Shown: positions 7,556 to 15,609 of the stretch, piece after piece
Layout of the letters: each line of letters opens with the position of its first letter
Numbering within the stretch: the first letter of the stretch is position 1
Assembly: GCA_000620545.1 (NCBI GenBank)
Contig: KK211150.1
Span: 477,423-541,422 of the forward strand
Length of the DNA stretch: 64,000 nucleotides
Source of the DNA: Intrasporangiaceae bacterium URHB0013
Lineage (GTDB): Bacteria; Actinomycetota; Actinomycetes; Actinomycetales; Dermatophilaceae
Direction: 5' to 3'
The notes under the pieces: model-generated
Databases searched by the model: none
Seen by the model: only the letters and a program-made list of their open reading frames with translations
Told to the model about the DNA's origin: nothing
Made by a program: the position numbers and the translations under genes

Positions 7556-8757
7556 GCGGTTTCCCGCTTCCCTTCACCCCGCGAGTGGTCCCGTCCGTCC
7601 CGAATGGACGGGACCACTCGGCGGGGCGTCGTGTCCGGTTGGGCGAGGGTGATGGTGGCCAGGGCGTCGTCGAGTGACGTCGGGGCCAAGACGTCGACGT
7701 ATGCCGTCGACGGGGTGCCGCAGCGACGCTCGCACCCGCTGACGTGCACGGGCAGCCGGCCGGCCGGGAGCACCGGCGCGAGCCGGCGGGCCAGGCTGCG
7801 GGTGTCGAGCGCCGACCGCGCACAGCCCGGCAGCCCGGTGCAGGCGTGCAGACGTGTCCACGGGGACCCGCCGTGAGTGACCAGACCCGCTGCCTCGAGC
7901 TCAGGCAGCGCCGCAGCGGCGTCCTCGATGACGAGCGAGCGCCACGGGGTGACGCGGACGCGGTCCGTGACCCGCGCGAGCGCCACGATGTGCTCCGGTC
8001 GCAGCAGTCCGAGCGGTACGGCGACGACGGCGTGCTCGCCGACGGCGCCGAGGGGTCGTTCCGGCCGGGACGGGACGTTGATCTCGGTCGCGGGTTCGGG
8101 CCCGAGTGGTTCGGTGAGCTCGTCGACGTGCCAAGTGGATTCATCCCCGGCGATGCGCTGGACGAACTCGTGCGCGAGGGCGATCATCCGCGGAACGGCG
8201 GCCGCCAGCGGTAGCTCCCAGGCGCGGTTCGGTCCTCCGGCCAGCACCACGCAACGACCGGCACCAGTGGTGAGCAGGCCCAGGTCGAAGGAGTCGCAGA
8301 TGACGTCGCCGCGTCCGTCGTCCAGGGCGAAGAGGAACCGTCCGCCGAGCCGGGTCAGCTCGACGTCGGCGCACAGGGCGGCATCGAGCAGGTCGGTGAC
8401 GGGCCGGACGTCGGCGTGACCTCGGCCGTCGAGACCTGACAACGGCGAGGCCACGAGATTGCGCACCAGCTCGTGCGTCGGCGAGGGCACGAGTCCCGTC
8501 GCCCTGATTGCGTCCCGGTGCCCGGGTGGCAGCGGGTCCGGCAGACCGCGCAGCTGGAGCGCCCCGCGCGAGGTCAGCTGTATCGCCGGATCCGCTTGTC
8601 CTGCAGCGAGCTCGAGCAGCTCGGCCAAGGCCTGGACCCGTACGGGGCGGCTGGCCGGACGAAGCCGCACGATGGAGCCGTCGGCCGCCGAGAAGGGGCG
8701 GCCCACGCCGGGGCACGCGTCGGCCGCTTGTCGCGGTCGGCTCGTCGGGGCGGTCAC
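7546..8757 (-). CDS. cobG: precorrin-3B synthase (oxygen-dependent)
   Basis: 403 aa. CobG is a sirohaem and 4Fe-4S monooxygenase of the sulfite/nitrite-reductase fold that uses O2, so the pathway here is the aerobic one. Cluster ligands are visible as CTGLPGC (about residues 321-327) and SGCERRCG (about 351-358). Two reductase-type half-domains are recognisable, one from IQLTSRGALQLRGL and one from VVAVPLGLLRPEHI. I prefer the GTG at 8757 over the ATG at 8766 because a TAGCAT box ends 7 bases before it, which fits a leaderless mRNA. The last 25 residues are a charged tail generated by an inverted repeat. Confidence 0.93.
   Translation of the reverse strand: MTAPTSRPRQAADACPGVGRPFSAADGSIVRLRPASRPVRVQALAELLELAAGQADPAIQLTSRGALQLRGLPDPLPPGHRDAIRATGLVPSPTHELVRNLVASPLSGLDGRGHADVRPVTDLLDAALCADVELTRLGGRFLFALDDGRGDVICDSFDLGLLTTGAGRCVVLAGGPNRAWELPLAAAVPRMIALAHEFVQRIAGDESTWHVDELTEPLGPEPATEINVPSRPERPLGAVGEHAVVAVPLGLLRPEHIVALARVTDRVRVTPWRSLVIEDAAAALPELEAAGLVTHGGSPWTRLHACTGLPGCARSALDTRSLARRLAPVLPAGRLPVHVSGCERRCGTPSTAYVDVLAPTSLDDALATITLAQPDTTPRRVVPSIRDGRDHSRGEGKRETAWT
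7582..7620 (-). repeat. 15-bp perfect inverted repeat in the cobG 3' end
   Basis: Arms at 7582-7596 and 7606-7620 (CGAGTGGTCCCGTCC and its complement) with a 9-base loop. It lies inside the coding tail of cobG and ends 26 bases before the overlapping cobH start. On the transcript it would form a strong hairpin between the two cistrons. Confidence 0.85.
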
Positions 8758-8792
8758 GCGGCACATGCTAGGCCCCCGCGTCGCAAAGGCAA
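8755..8792 (-). promoter_or_regulatory. leaderless promoter of the cobGHIJ unit
   Basis: Reading the minus strand: -35 TTGCCT (8792-8787), a 16-base spacer, -10 TAGCAT (8770-8765), then 7 bases to the GTG at 8757. Transcription would therefore start at or next to the start codon. Confidence 0.55.
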
Positions 8793-8802
8793 GAACGTCG
8801 TC

Positions 8803-9582
8803 TCAGCCCTCCGGGAGCCAGACGTACTGCGGTGTCTGGCAGACCTCGACGAACCCGAGTCGCTCGTACGTGGGTCGGCCCAGCTCGGACGCCATGAGGA
8901 CGGCCTCCGTGCAGCCGCGCTCTCGCCCGAGGTTCAGGAGAGTGGCCGTGACGGCATACCCGAGGCCTTGGCGCCGCGCCGAGTCGAGTGTGGCGATGTT
9001 GTAGATCCCCGCAGTGCGGCCCGTGAGGAAGGCGGAACCGGCGCTGAGAGGCACGCCGTCGAGCCGGGCGATGACGTGGACGAGGGTGTCCGGCCCGAAC
9101 GGGGTGAGCATGAGACGGATCGGCTCGACGACGTGCTCGGGGAAGCCGAAGCCGGCGGCCATGACCTCGACGAGCTCGGAGGTCACTGGACTGACCGAGA
9201 CCTCGACGCCTGGCTGCAGCCGCGGGTCGACGGGACCGGTGAGCGGCGCGTGCATGCCGGGCTGGGGGGACGGCTCGATCCCCCGCGAGCGCAGCACGGC
9301 ATCCATCTCGGGCGTCATCGTCGACGGGGTGGCCCACCACAGGAAGGGTCGGCCGCGGCGAACGTAGCCCTCGAGGACCTCGGTCGTGCGTCGTGCCTCG
9401 GCTCCCGGCGCGAACCGGGCCCCGCTGATCGCGTTGAAGAGCGGGAACGCGACATCGCTCGTGTACGCGACGACGTCGTCGTCCGGGAGTGCCGTGACCT
9501 GCGTCGTGGCCGCCAGCAGCTCGAACTGGGCGAGGAGGTTGTCCTCCACCGCCGCCACCCGAGGATCCCTATCACGGCCCAC
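8803..9582 (-). CDS. GNAT-family N-acetyltransferase
   Basis: 259 aa from a GTG at 9582. The frame stays open beyond it, but an upstream start would run into the cobN riboswitch region. The C-terminal half is a GNAT domain: VHVIARLDGVPLSAGSAF; AGIYNIATLDSARRQGLG (acetyl-CoA pyrophosphate loop, R-R-Q-G-L-G); and a final YERLGFVEV. The N-terminal half (VAAVEDNLLAQFELLA onwards) resembles the regulatory or degenerate GNAT half found in tandem GNAT proteins. The substrate is unknown. It is divergent from cobN. Confidence 0.75.
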   Translation of the reverse strand: MGRDRDPRVAAVEDNLLAQFELLAATTQVTALPDDDVVAYTSDVAFPLFNAISGARFAPGAEARRTTEVLEGYVRRGRPFLWWATPSTMTPEMDAVLRSRGIEPSPQPGMHAPLTGPVDPRLQPGVEVSVSPVTSELVEVMAAGFGFPEHVVEPIRLMLTPFGPDTLVHVIARLDGVPLSAGSAFLTGRTAGIYNIATLDSARRQGLGYAVTATLLNLGRERGCTEAVLMASELGRPTYERLGFVEVCQTPQYVWLPEG

Positions 9583-9639
9583 GTTCGGACGGTAGCCATT
9601 CAGGGCGCCGCCCGCAGCGGAACGTGCGATCGGTACCGC

Positions 9640-9798
9640 TAGGGTGGCCACAGCGTCGTCGACCAGGAACCCGGTGAGAGCCCGGGACGGTCCCGCCACT
9701 GTGAGCCGCCACCCGTGAGGGTGGCGGTGAGTCAGGAACTGCCGACAGCGCTTCTTTCTTCCTTTCGACCGCGGGGCGTGGACACCCCGCCGAGGAGT
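9640..9798 (+). ncRNA. cobalamin riboswitch upstream of cobN
   Basis: A TAGGGT -10 box sits at 9640-9645. The following leader has AACCCGGTGAGAGCCCGGG, then CCCGCCACTGTGAG (the conserved pre-B12-box element). Next is a 9-bp P6-type stem (CCGCCACCC/GGGTGGCGG), and then GAGTCAGGAACTGCC, which matches the B12-box pattern. A 6-bp-stem hairpin (9772-9791) directly abuts the CGAGGAG ribosome-binding site at 9791-9797, with the GTG at 9803. This suggests control of translation initiation: bound cobalamin would repress cobN. Confidence 0.88.
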
Positions 9799-9802
9799 TC
9801 CA

Positions 9803-12800
9803 GTGACGCGCATCGCGCTGCTCTCGACGTCAGACACCGACCTGCTGTGTGCCCGCGGGAGCGGCGCGGACTACCTGCTCGCCAACCCGTCGCGGCCTGG
9901 CCACACCTCGATGGCCGAGGCGATCGAGGCCGCCGACGTCGTGGTCGCCCGCATCCTCGGCGGTCCGCAGGACCTCTGCGACGGCTTCCGTCGCGTCCGC
10001 GACGCCGGCAAGCCGATGGTCGTGCTCGGTGGCGAGCAGACGCCCGACGCATCGCTCATGGAGCTCTCGACCGTCGCTCCCGGGGTCGTCGCCGAGGCGC
10101 ACCGCTACCTCGCCGAGGGGGGAGCGGCCAACCTGCGCGAGCTGCACGCCTTCCTCGGCGACACGCTCCTCATGACCGGTGAGGGCTTCGAGCCGCCCGT
10201 CGCCCTACCGAGGTGGGGCGTCCTCGACCGCCCCGCGACCGCCACCGCTTCCGACGCCGCGGGCGACGCTCCCCGCCCGCGCGTCGGGATCCTCTTCTAC
10301 CGGGCCCAGCTCGCCGCCGAGAACACCGCCTACGTGCACGCCCTCGCCGACGCGGTCGACGCGGCTGGGGGCATCGGGGTGCCGGTCCACGTGTCGTCGC
10401 TGCGCGACGCGCCCTCCGACCTGCTCGAGCACCTCACGGCATACGACGTGCTCGTCACGACCGTCCTCGCGGCGGGCGGCACGAAGCCGGGCACCGCCAG
10501 TGCCGGCGAGGACGACGAGGCGTGGGACGTGCAGGCCCTCGCGGCTCTCGACGTGCCGATCATCCAGGGCCTGTGCCTCACCTGGAGCCGCGACCAGTGG
10601 GATGCCAGTGCCGACGGCATGAGCCCGCTGGACGTCGCGACGCAGGTGGCCGTGCCGGAGTTCGACGGCCGCATCATCGGAGGCGCCTTCTCCTTCAAGG
10701 AGATCGACGCCGACGGGCTGCCCCACTACGTGCCCGACGCCGAGCGCTGCGCCCGGCTCGCCACGCTCGCCGTCAACCACGCCCGCCTGCGCCACACGCC
10801 ACCCGCCGAGCGGCGCATCGCGATCGTCCTGTCGGCCTACCCCTCCAAGCACTCCCGCATCGGCAACGCCGTCGGCCTCGACACCCCGGTCTCGATCATC
10901 CGGCTGCTCCGCGCCCTGCGTGACGCCGGCTACGACCTCGGCGCGCCCGGCGAGATCCCTGGCACGGGGCCGCTCGAGCCCGTCGACGGCGAGACGCCCG
11001 ACACGACCGCGGGCAACGCCCTCATCCACGCGCTCATCGAGGCCGGTGGCCAGGACGAGGACTGGCTGACGCAGGAGCAGGTGAGCGGCCAGCCCGTGCG
11101 GATCCCCGCCGCGCGCTACCGCGAGCACTTCGATGCCCTGCCCACCGAGCTGCGCGACGCCGTCACGAGGCACTGGGGCGAGGCGCCCGGTGAGGTCTTC
11201 GTCGACCGCCACACCGACCCCCGGGGCGAGCTCGTCGCGGCGAGCATCCGCGCCGGCAACGTCGTCGTCCTCGTCCAGCCCCCACGGGGGTTCGGCGAGA
11301 ACCCCATCGCGATCTACCACGACCCCGACCTGCCGCCCACGCACCACTACCTCGCCGTCTACGACTGGCTCGCCAGGGAGTTCGGCGCCCACGCCATCGT
11401 GCACATGGGCAAGCACGGCAACCTCGAGTGGCTGCCCGGCAAGACGCTCGCGCTCTCGGCGGCCTGCGGCCCGGACGCGACGATCGGGTCGATCCCGCTG
11501 GTCTACCCCTTCCTCGTCAACGACCCCGGCGAGGGCAGCCAGGCCAAGCGCCGCGCCCACGCGACGATCGTCGACCACCTCGTGCCGCCGATGGCGCGCG
11601 CCGAGTCCTACGGCGACATCGCCCGCCTCGAGCAGCTGCTCGACGAGTACGGCAACGTCTCCGTCATGGACCCGGCCAAGGCGCCGGCCCTGCGCGCCGA
11701 GATCTGGACCCTCATCCAGTCCGCGCAGCTGCACCACGACCTCGGGCTCGAGGACCCACCGGACGACGACGCCTTCGACGAGTTCGTCATGCACGTCGAC
11801 GGCTGGCTCTGCGAGATCAAGGACGTCCAGATCCGGGACGGCCTCCACGTTCTTGGCGAGGCCCCCACGGGGGAGGGCCTCGCCAACCTGGTGCTCGCGA
11901 TCCTGCGGGCCAACCAGGTCTTCGCCGGCGCCGTGGGTGCCGTGCCGGGGCTGCGGAGCGCACTCGGACTGAGCGAGGGGCAGTCCGAGCGCGCGTCCGT
12001 GGACGATGCCGAGGCGCAGGCGAGTGCCCTGGTGGCCGCGCTCGCCGAGGCTGGCTGGGACGAGGGCGCCGTGCCCGGCATCGTGCGCGACCAGCTGGGT
12101 CCCGACCCGCACGTCGACACCGATGGCGTATGCCGTTCGCTGGCCTTCGCCTGCCGAGAGGTCGTCCCGCGCCTGCGCGCCACCACCGGCGAGATCGATG
12201 CGGTGCTCCACGCGCTCGACGGTGGCTACGTCCCGGCCGGGCCGTCGGGGTCGCCCCTGCGCGGACTCGTCAACGTGCTGCCCACCGGACGCAACTTCTA
12301 CTCCGTCGACCCCAAGGCCATCCCGTCGCGGCTCGCCTGGGAGACCGGCCGGCTCCTCGCCGACGACCTGCTCGCCCGGCACCGCGCCGACACCGGCGAG
12401 TGGCCGCGCTCGGTCGGTCTGTCGGTCTGGGGCACGTCGGCGATGCGCACGTCGGGCGACGACATCGCCGAGGTGCTCGCGCTCCTCGGTGTGCGCCCGC
12501 GCTGGGACGAGATGTCGCGCCGCGTCGTGGGCCTCGACCCGGTCCCGCTCGCAGAGCTCGGCCGCCCGCGCATCGACGTCACGATCCGCATCTCCGGGTT
12601 CTTCCGTGACGCCTTCCCGCACGTCATCGCGATGCTCGACGACGCCGTGCGCCTCGTCGCCGAGCTCGACGAGAGTCCCGAGGACAACCACCTCCGGGCC
12701 CACGTCGCCCACGACCTCGCGGAGCACGGCGACCCCCGCCGCGCGACGACCCGGATCTTCGGCAGCAAACCCGGCTCCTACGGCGCCGGCATCCTGCCGC

Positions 12801-13465
12801 TCATCGAGTCGGGCAGCTGGCGCTCGGACGACGACCTCGCGGAGGTGTACGCGACCTGGGGCGGCTTCGCCTACGGGCGCGCGCTGGACGGCATACCTGC
12901 TCGGGCCGACATGGAGCGCACGTACGCGCGGATGGACGTCGCGGCGAAGAACATCGACACGCGTGAGCACGACATCGCCGACAGTGACGACTACTTCCAG
13001 TACCACGGCGGAATGGTCGCCACCGTGCGCGCGCTCACCGGGCGCGAGCCCAGGGCCTACGTCGGCGACTCGACGAGGCCCGACGCCGTGCGCACCCGGA
13101 GCCTGACCGAGGAGACGGCCCGCGTCTTCCGCGCCCGCGTCGTCAACCCGCGCTGGATCGCGGCCATGCGACGGCACGGGTACAAGGGCGCCTTCGAGCT
13201 GGCTGCGACCGTCGACTACCTCTTCGGGTTCGACGCCACCGCCGGGGTCGTGACGGACTGGATGTACGAGCAGCTCGCCGAGACCTACGTGCTCGACAAG
13301 GAGAACCGTGACTTCCTCCGGCGTGCGAACCCCTGGGCGCTGCACGGGATGATCGAGCGCCTCCACGAGGCGGTGGACCGTGGCCTCTGGGAGGAGCCGG
13401 AGGAGCAGCTGCTCGCCGACCTCCAGCAGGTCTACCTCGACGTCGAGGGCGATCTCGAGGGCTGA
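9803..13465 (+). CDS. cobN: cobaltochelatase subunit CobN
   Basis: 1220 aa, a typical CobN length. It is the large subunit of the ATP-dependent chelatase that inserts cobalt into hydrogenobyrinic acid a,c-diamide. Family segments visible include AIVLSAYPSKHSRIGNAVGLDTP; AIVHMGKHGNLEWLPGKTLALS, the H-M-G-x-H-G-x-x-E-W-L-P-G-K signature of CobN/BchH; and FYSVDPKAIPSRLAWETG. Others are SVWGTSAMRTSGDDIAE, RISGFFRDAFPHVI, GSKPGSYGAGILPLIE and KNIDTREHDIADSDDYFQYHGGM. The GTG start follows GAGGAG. CobS and CobT or ChlD/I-type partners are not in the window. Expression is controlled by the upstream riboswitch. Confidence 0.97.
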   Translation: MTRIALLSTSDTDLLCARGSGADYLLANPSRPGHTSMAEAIEAADVVVARILGGPQDLCDGFRRVRDAGKPMVVLGGEQTPDASLMELSTVAPGVVAEAHRYLAEGGAANLRELHAFLGDTLLMTGEGFEPPVALPRWGVLDRPATATASDAAGDAPRPRVGILFYRAQLAAENTAYVHALADAVDAAGGIGVPVHVSSLRDAPSDLLEHLTAYDVLVTTVLAAGGTKPGTASAGEDDEAWDVQALAALDVPIIQGLCLTWSRDQWDASADGMSPLDVATQVAVPEFDGRIIGGAFSFKEIDADGLPHYVPDAERCARLATLAVNHARLRHTPPAERRIAIVLSAYPSKHSRIGNAVGLDTPVSIIRLLRALRDAGYDLGAPGEIPGTGPLEPVDGETPDTTAGNALIHALIEAGGQDEDWLTQEQVSGQPVRIPAARYREHFDALPTELRDAVTRHWGEAPGEVFVDRHTDPRGELVAASIRAGNVVVLVQPPRGFGENPIAIYHDPDLPPTHHYLAVYDWLAREFGAHAIVHMGKHGNLEWLPGKTLALSAACGPDATIGSIPLVYPFLVNDPGEGSQAKRRAHATIVDHLVPPMARAESYGDIARLEQLLDEYGNVSVMDPAKAPALRAEIWTLIQSAQLHHDLGLEDPPDDDAFDEFVMHVDGWLCEIKDVQIRDGLHVLGEAPTGEGLANLVLAILRANQVFAGAVGAVPGLRSALGLSEGQSERASVDDAEAQASALVAALAEAGWDEGAVPGIVRDQLGPDPHVDTDGVCRSLAFACREVVPRLRATTGEIDAVLHALDGGYVPAGPSGSPLRGLVNVLPTGRNFYSVDPKAIPSRLAWETGRLLADDLLARHRADTGEWPRSVGLSVWGTSAMRTSGDDIAEVLALLGVRPRWDEMSRRVVGLDPVPLAELGRPRIDVTIRISGFFRDAFPHVIAMLDDAVRLVAELDESPEDNHLRAHVAHDLAEHGDPRRATTRIFGSKPGSYGAGILPLIESGSWRSDDDLAEVYATWGGFAYGRALDGIPARADMERTYARMDVAAKNIDTREHDIADSDDYFQYHGGMVATVRALTGREPRAYVGDSTRPDAVRTRSLTEETARVFRARVVNPRWIAAMRRHGYKGAFELAATVDYLFGFDATAGVVTDWMYEQLAETYVLDKENRDFLRRANPWALHGMIERLHEAVDRGLWEEPEEQLLADLQQVYLDVEGDLEG

Positions 13466-13469
13466 CCTT

Positions 13470-13940
13470 CTAGCTGAGGATGCCGTGGCGGGCGTTCCAG
13501 CGCCTCGCTCCCTGGGCTGCGTCGACCATGCCCCAGACCCAGAAGCCGAACACGCCGACGATCCCGACGAGCACGATGACGAGCACGCAGCTGATGAGGT
13601 AGCCGATGAGGATCCCGACTCCCTTGGCCACGTCGCCGTTGATCATGCTTCCGAGCCCGGGCAGGAAGAACGACGCGAGCACGGAGAGCGCCGGGTTCTT
13701 CGGTGCCACCTGGGCGTAGTAGACCGGGTCGCGAGGGCCGGGGGAGGGTGCCGGCGGCCGCCAGCCGGCCTGTCCCCAGGGCGTGCTCGCCGCGCGGTGC
13801 GGCAGCCCGTGGGCGTCGGTCGCTGCCACCGGCGGGGCCATCGGGGGCCGGGTGTGCGGTGTCCAGGCGCGGCCGTCCCAGTAGCGTTCGCCTTCGCCGG
13901 CCGGGTACCAGCCGGGGGGAGCGGAAGGTCCCTCATTCAT
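13470..13940 (-). CDS. DUF2510/TM2-like membrane protein
   Basis: 156 aa. The N-terminus APPGWYPAGEGERYWDGRAWT is a DUF2510 module (the P-G-W-Y-x-D/A-P ... R-Y-W-D-G motif common in actinobacteria). A Pro-rich linker follows, then SVLASFFLPGLGSMINGDVAKGVG, a TM2-like helix pair, and LISCVLVIVLVGIVGVFGFWVWGMVDA. The TM2-type loop with Asn-Gly-Asp is visible. The ATG is preceded by GAGGAG. It is convergent with cobN, 4 bases away. Function unknown; membrane location is clear. Confidence 0.8.
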   Translation of the reverse strand: MNEGPSAPPGWYPAGEGERYWDGRAWTPHTRPPMAPPVAATDAHGLPHRAASTPWGQAGWRPPAPSPGPRDPVYYAQVAPKNPALSVLASFFLPGLGSMINGDVAKGVGILIGYLISCVLVIVLVGIVGVFGFWVWGMVDAAQGARRWNARHGILS

Positions 13941-14010
13941 GCTCGAGCTCCTCGTCAGCGTCGTCAGAGTCCGAGCGTATGTCGGGACAAGGCCACGTCC
14001 GGCCGTTTTG

Positions 14011-14382
14011 TCAGGGCGAGAAGGGCGTCAGGCAGAAGGGATGGCCGGCCGGATCGAGCAGCACGCGCCAGCGGGGATCAGGCTGTGGGTCCGCGAGGCG
14101 GGCTCCGAGCCCGCGGGCGCGCTCGGTCTGCGCGTCGAGGTCGTCGGCGCCGACGGTGACATCGAGGTGCACGATCGAGTGGTCGGGCCACGTCGGCTCG
14201 CGGTGGTCCTCGACTCCCTGCGCCACGAGGACCAGCCCGCCCACGTCGACGGCCGACGCGTGGTCGTGCGACCAGAGCACCGTGCCTGCGAAGAGCTCCG
14301 CGTAGAACGTCGCGAGCGCAGCGTGATCGGCGCAGTCGAGCGAGACGGCGCTGACGCGTAGGCGATCTGCGCCGGCGGTCAT
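14011..14382 (-). CDS. VOC (glyoxalase-like) family protein
   Basis: 123 aa, single VOC module: RVSAVSLDCADHAALATFYAELF at the start, SIVHLDVTVGADDLDA in the middle, and WRVLLDPAGHPFCLTPF at the end. These are the usual strand-helix repeats of the PhnB/glyoxalase fold. The ATG overlaps the stop of the upstream regulator gene by 4 bases, so the two are translated together. The substrate is unknown. Confidence 0.85.
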   Translation of the reverse strand: MTAGADRLRVSAVSLDCADHAALATFYAELFAGTVLWSHDHASAVDVGGLVLVAQGVEDHREPTWPDHSIVHLDVTVGADDLDAQTERARGLGARLADPQPDPRWRVLLDPAGHPFCLTPFSP

Positions 14383-14972
14383 GGCGCCTCCTCGCCCGCG
14401 GGCCTGGCCTCGGGCAGGACGGGCTGTTCGGTGGGGTAGAGGCCGACGGCGAGGCCGTAGACGGTGTCGCCCGATCGTGGCAGGGCGGTGAACTCGCGCA
14501 CGAGTCCCTCGACGCGGCGCCAGAACTCGGACGCGCTCTGCCTGGGGATCCGGACGTGGCGCAGGGTGCTGTAGAGCGTGTCGTCCTCGTGGGCCGGGAC
14601 CGACTCGGCGGCGGCGACCGAGAGCCCGTTGACGCAGACAGGGACCGTCGGGTCGCCGGGGTGGCGGGCGACGCCGATGGCGATGGTGCGGCCGGTGCGG
14701 CCGTAGTAGCGCTCGTCGATGGCCCGCACCCGGCGGGTCCGCACGACCCGGAGCATGCCGGCGTCGACGAGCACGCTGACGTGGTGGGCCACCGTGCTCT
14801 TGGGGCGACCGACCGCGGCGGCCAGCTCCGAGACGGTCGCAGCCCGCTCCAGCACGAGGTCGAGCAGGGACGAGCGGAGCGGGTCGGCGATGGCGCGCAG
14901 CTGGGCAGGCGTCGTCAGCTCCACCGTGTCGGGGAGCTCGTAGTCGGGAAGCTGCGGACTATTGATCGACAT
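14379..14972 (-). CDS. ArsR-like winged-helix transcriptional regulator
   Basis: 197 aa. Residues 20-95 form a winged helix: LRAIADPLRSSLLDLVLERAATVSELAAAVGRPKSTVAHHVSVL (abbreviated; residues 25-68), with a recognition helix around RPKSTVAHHVSVLVDAG. The C-terminal half probably senses a ligand; it includes TLYSTLRHVRIPRQSASEFWRRVEGLVREF. The family is ArsR/HTH_20-like. It sits head to head with a dienelactone-hydrolase gene, and a 9-bp inverted repeat covers its own start codon, suggesting autoregulation and control of the divergent gene. Confidence 0.8.
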   Translation of the reverse strand: MSINSPQLPDYELPDTVELTTPAQLRAIADPLRSSLLDLVLERAATVSELAAAVGRPKSTVAHHVSVLVDAGMLRVVRTRRVRAIDERYYGRTGRTIAIGVARHPGDPTVPVCVNGLSVAAAESVPAHEDDTLYSTLRHVRIPRQSASEFWRRVEGLVREFTALPRSGDTVYGLAVGLYPTEQPVLPEARPAGEEAP

Positions 14973-15001
14973 TCTTGGATCAGTCTAGATTGGTCGATCA
15001 A
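14962..15001. promoter_or_regulatory. putative operator between the ArsR-like gene and the hydrolase gene
   Basis: Perfect 9-bp inverted repeat TTGATCGAC (14962-14970) / GTCGATCAA (14993-15001) with a 22-base spacer in an AT-richer stretch. The left arm reaches the regulator's ATG (14972-14970, minus strand). The right arm is 32 bases before the hydrolase ATG. Confidence 0.5.
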
Positions 15002-15033
15002 CAGCAGGGAGACCTTCGAGCACAGGAGCAAGC

Positions 15034-15609
15034 ATGGCCGACGTCCTCCTCTTCCACCACGCTCAGGGCCAGACCCCTGGCTTCCTCGCCTTCGCCGACG
15101 CCCTCCGTGGAGCAGGACACACGGTGCACCCCCCCGACCTCTACGCGGGCAGGAGCTTCGCGACGCTGGACGAGGGGATGGCCAACGCCCGGTCGATCGG
15201 CTTCCAGAAGCTGCTGGACCAGGGCGTCGCCGCGGCCGAGGGCCTGCCCGACGACCTCGTCTATGCCGGCTTCTCGCTCGGCGTCATGGCGGCGCAGCGG
15301 CTCGCCCAGACCCGGCCGGGCGCCCGCGGCGCCGTCCTGCTCGACTCGGCCATCCCGCTCGGCGAGTTCGCCCCCGACTGGCCGGCGGGCGTCCCCGTTC
15401 AGGTCCACGGCGGCGAGGCCGACGAGTTCTTCATGGACGAGGGCGACGTCGACGCCGCCCGGGAGGTCGTCGCCGCGGCCGACGACGGCGCGCTCTACAC
15501 GTATGCGGGGTGTGGTCACCTCTTCGCCGACGCCAGCACGGCGGCCTACGACGCAGACGCCGCGGCTCTGGTCCGGGAGCGCGTCCTCGCCTTCCTCGCG
15601 AGGCTCTAG
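15034..15609 (+). CDS. dienelactone-hydrolase-family protein
   Basis: 191 aa alpha/beta hydrolase: VLLFHHAQGQTPGFLAFADAL at the N-terminus; YAGFSLGVMAAQRLA with the nucleophile elbow G-F-S-L-G (Ser, where classical dienelactone hydrolases have Cys); PVQVHGGEADEFF with the acid; and YAGCGHLFAD with the His. The start follows AGGAGCAAGC. It is divergent from its probable regulator. The natural substrate is unknown. Confidence 0.85.
   Translation: MADVLLFHHAQGQTPGFLAFADALRGAGHTVHPPDLYAGRSFATLDEGMANARSIGFQKLLDQGVAAAEGLPDDLVYAGFSLGVMAAQRLAQTRPGARGAVLLDSAIPLGEFAPDWPAGVPVQVHGGEADEFFMDEGDVDAAREVVAAADDGALYTYAGCGHLFADASTAAYDADAAALVRERVLAFLARL

Noticed and set aside
10205-13366. Very long minus-strand open frame opposite cobN
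   Set aside because: High-GC shadow frame: no family motifs, while CobN on the plus strand is unmistakable.
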